Below are positions 6,163-7,265 of a stretch of 7,265 nucleotides of DNA, in pieces (position 1 is the first letter of the stretch; each line of letters begins with the position of its first letter). Under the pieces are notes generated by a model. That model was not told the origin of the DNA. It saw nothing but the letters and a program-made list of their open reading frames with translations, and did not search any database. A program made the translations under genes and the position numbers. The stretch covers positions 1 through 7,265 of the forward strand of contig JACDDF010000099.1 of the NCBI GenBank assembly GCA_013817135.1, written 5' to 3'. The DNA comes from Nitrospirales bacterium. GTDB lineage: Bacteria > Nitrospirota > Nitrospiria > Nitrospirales > UBA8639.

Positions 6163-6168
6163 CTCCTT
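6163..6168 (-). promoter_or_regulatory. Strong ribosome binding site of the 114-aa gene
   Basis: AAGGAG is six bases from the ATG at 6156, the best ribosome site in the window. It argues that the small protein is translated independently and well. Confidence 0.7.
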
Positions 6169-6230
6169 TCTTATGTGTTATTCCACAAATTGATTAATCG
6201 CTCTGAACTCACCAGCATCTCAGTCGGAGG

Positions 6231-7250
6231 TTACTTCCCAGCCATCACACCCATTTTGTCCACGATCGCTTGGGCATATTCGTCTGTTTTGGCCGTTCCA
6301 CCCACGTCGTACGTGACGTGTTTTTTCTCATCCAGAACCGCAAACATCGATTTTTCAATCAGGTTGGCGGCTTGTTCCTCCTTGAGCCATCGCAACATCA
6401 TGATGCCCGAGATCAAGACGGCGGAAGGATTGACTTTCTTGAGTCCCGCATATTTGGGTGCCGACCCGTGGACCGCTTCAAAGATCGCGCAGTTGTCCCC
6501 GACATTGGCTCCTGGCGCAAAACCCAATCCACCGACAAGCCCGGCACAGAGGTCAGTGAGAATATCCCCATACAGATTGGGCAGCACTAAACAGTCGAAT
6601 TGAGCAGGATTCCGAACCAATTGCATGCAGCAATTATCGACGATGACATCGCCCGTTTCGATGTCGGGATACTTTTTGGCTGCTTCTTTGAACGCATCCA
6701 TGAACAGGCCATCGGTCATTTTCATAATGTTGGCTTTATGGACGCAGTACACCTTTTTCCGACCGTGGGTTTTGGCCCATTGAAACGCAAAGTCGGCAAT
6801 CCGATAGGATCCCGGCCAGGTAATGACCTTGAGACATTGAGCCACCTCATCGGACACCATGTGTTCAATGGCTGCATAGCAATCTTCCGTATTCTCACGG
6901 AAATTCAGAATGTCGATGTGATCCCAGGGACGCTTTACCACTGGAATCAACTTGGCCGGCCGGACATTGGCGTATAAATCAAACACCTTTCGAAGCGTCA
7001 CGTTGGCGCTTTTGTGCCCGGTCCCGACCGGTGTTGTGGTCGGACCCTTCAAGGCCACTTTGTTTTTGGCAACCGATTGAATGGTTTTGTCGGGCAACAA
7101 TGTGCCGTGTTTCTCGAGGCAATCGAGTCCGATTTCCTCATACTCCCACTTGATATCGACGCCACTGGCATCGATAACCATTCGTACCGCTTCGCAAATC
7201 TCCGGACCGGTTCCTTCTCCAGGAATCATCGTAATCGTGTGTTGTGCCAT
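6231..7250 (-). CDS. icd: Isocitrate dehydrogenase, short (339-aa) form
   Basis: It catalyses isocitrate to 2-oxoglutarate plus CO2 with NAD(P), or the reverse carboxylation in reductive-TCA autotrophs. The beta-decarboxylating dehydrogenase fold is clear from end to end. Substrate residues are S81, N83, R87, R97 and R118 (NFRENTED), Y125 and K172 (VHKANIMK). Metal ligands are D205, D229 and D233 (YGDILTD). The cofactor loop HGSAPKYAG has K266-Y267, as in the NADP enzyme of E. coli, and Y314 of VTYD is kept. The following VGGTA, however, lacks the second NADP-contacting arginine. Cofactor use is thus probably NADP but not certain. The length matches the short forms and lacks the C-terminal extension of Thermus-type enzymes. 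The start at 7250 follows AAAGGTAAGCA, a reasonable ribosome site. It is the first gene of the visible run, and its promoter lies outside the window. Confidence 0.96.
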   Translation of the reverse strand: MAQHTITMIPGEGTGPEICEAVRMVIDASGVDIKWEYEEIGLDCLEKHGTLLPDKTIQSVAKNKVALKGPTTTPVGTGHKSANVTLRKVFDLYANVRPAKLIPVVKRPWDHIDILNFRENTEDCYAAIEHMVSDEVAQCLKVITWPGSYRIADFAFQWAKTHGRKKVYCVHKANIMKMTDGLFMDAFKEAAKKYPDIETGDVIVDNCCMQLVRNPAQFDCLVLPNLYGDILTDLCAGLVGGLGFAPGANVGDNCAIFEAVHGSAPKYAGLKKVNPSAVLISGIMMLRWLKEEQAANLIEKSMFAVLDEKKHVTYDVGGTAKTDEYAQAIVDKMGVMAGK

Positions 7251-7265
7251 TGCTTACCTTTCTTT

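Noticed and set aside
6175..6603. 142-aa plus-strand frame antisense to icd
   Set aside because: It is a shadow of the strongly supported isocitrate dehydrogenase, has no recognisable motif and has no independent support.

Overview
The window is a gene-dense bacterial chromosomal segment of about 50% GC. Every gene I can support lies on the minus strand, so transcription runs from right to left. The likely source is Nitrospira or another member of the Nitrospirota. I infer this from the style of the proteins and the pairing of a short isocitrate dehydrogenase with a CysD-like protein and MpsC-like (DUF2294) proteins. No marker gene proves the taxonomy.

In transcription order, the right part (7250 to 5812) holds isocitrate dehydrogenase (icd, 339 aa) and a 114-aa protein. 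The small protein looks like the C-terminal accessory domain that is fused to isocitrate dehydrogenase in Thermus and Rickettsia. Next comes an MpsC-like protein (copy 2, 5357-5731) and then an unusual CysD-like protein (4498-5295). The latter carries a CC...CxxC cysteine set like that of iron-sulfur APS reductases.

The left part (4332 to 413) encodes three exported proteins in a row. The first is an alkaline-phosphatase-fold protein in which most metal ligands appear substituted. The second is a 150-aa protein whose start overlaps the first gene by 23 bases. The third is a 788-aa protein with a helical repeat-like middle and a LamG-like C-terminal domain. A second MpsC-like gene (copy 1, starting at 375) follows and runs off the left edge.

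The two MpsC-like copies align without gaps at about 77% nucleotide identity, in the same orientation. They bracket the four-gene block cysD-like / phosphatase-like / 150 aa / 788 aa. All gaps between genes are under about 170 bases, and I see no convincing intrinsic terminator, so one or two long operons are plausible. The right side is central carbon and sulfur metabolism. The left side looks like an envelope or periplasmic module of unknown function. No RNA genes, CRISPR arrays or insertion sequences were seen.
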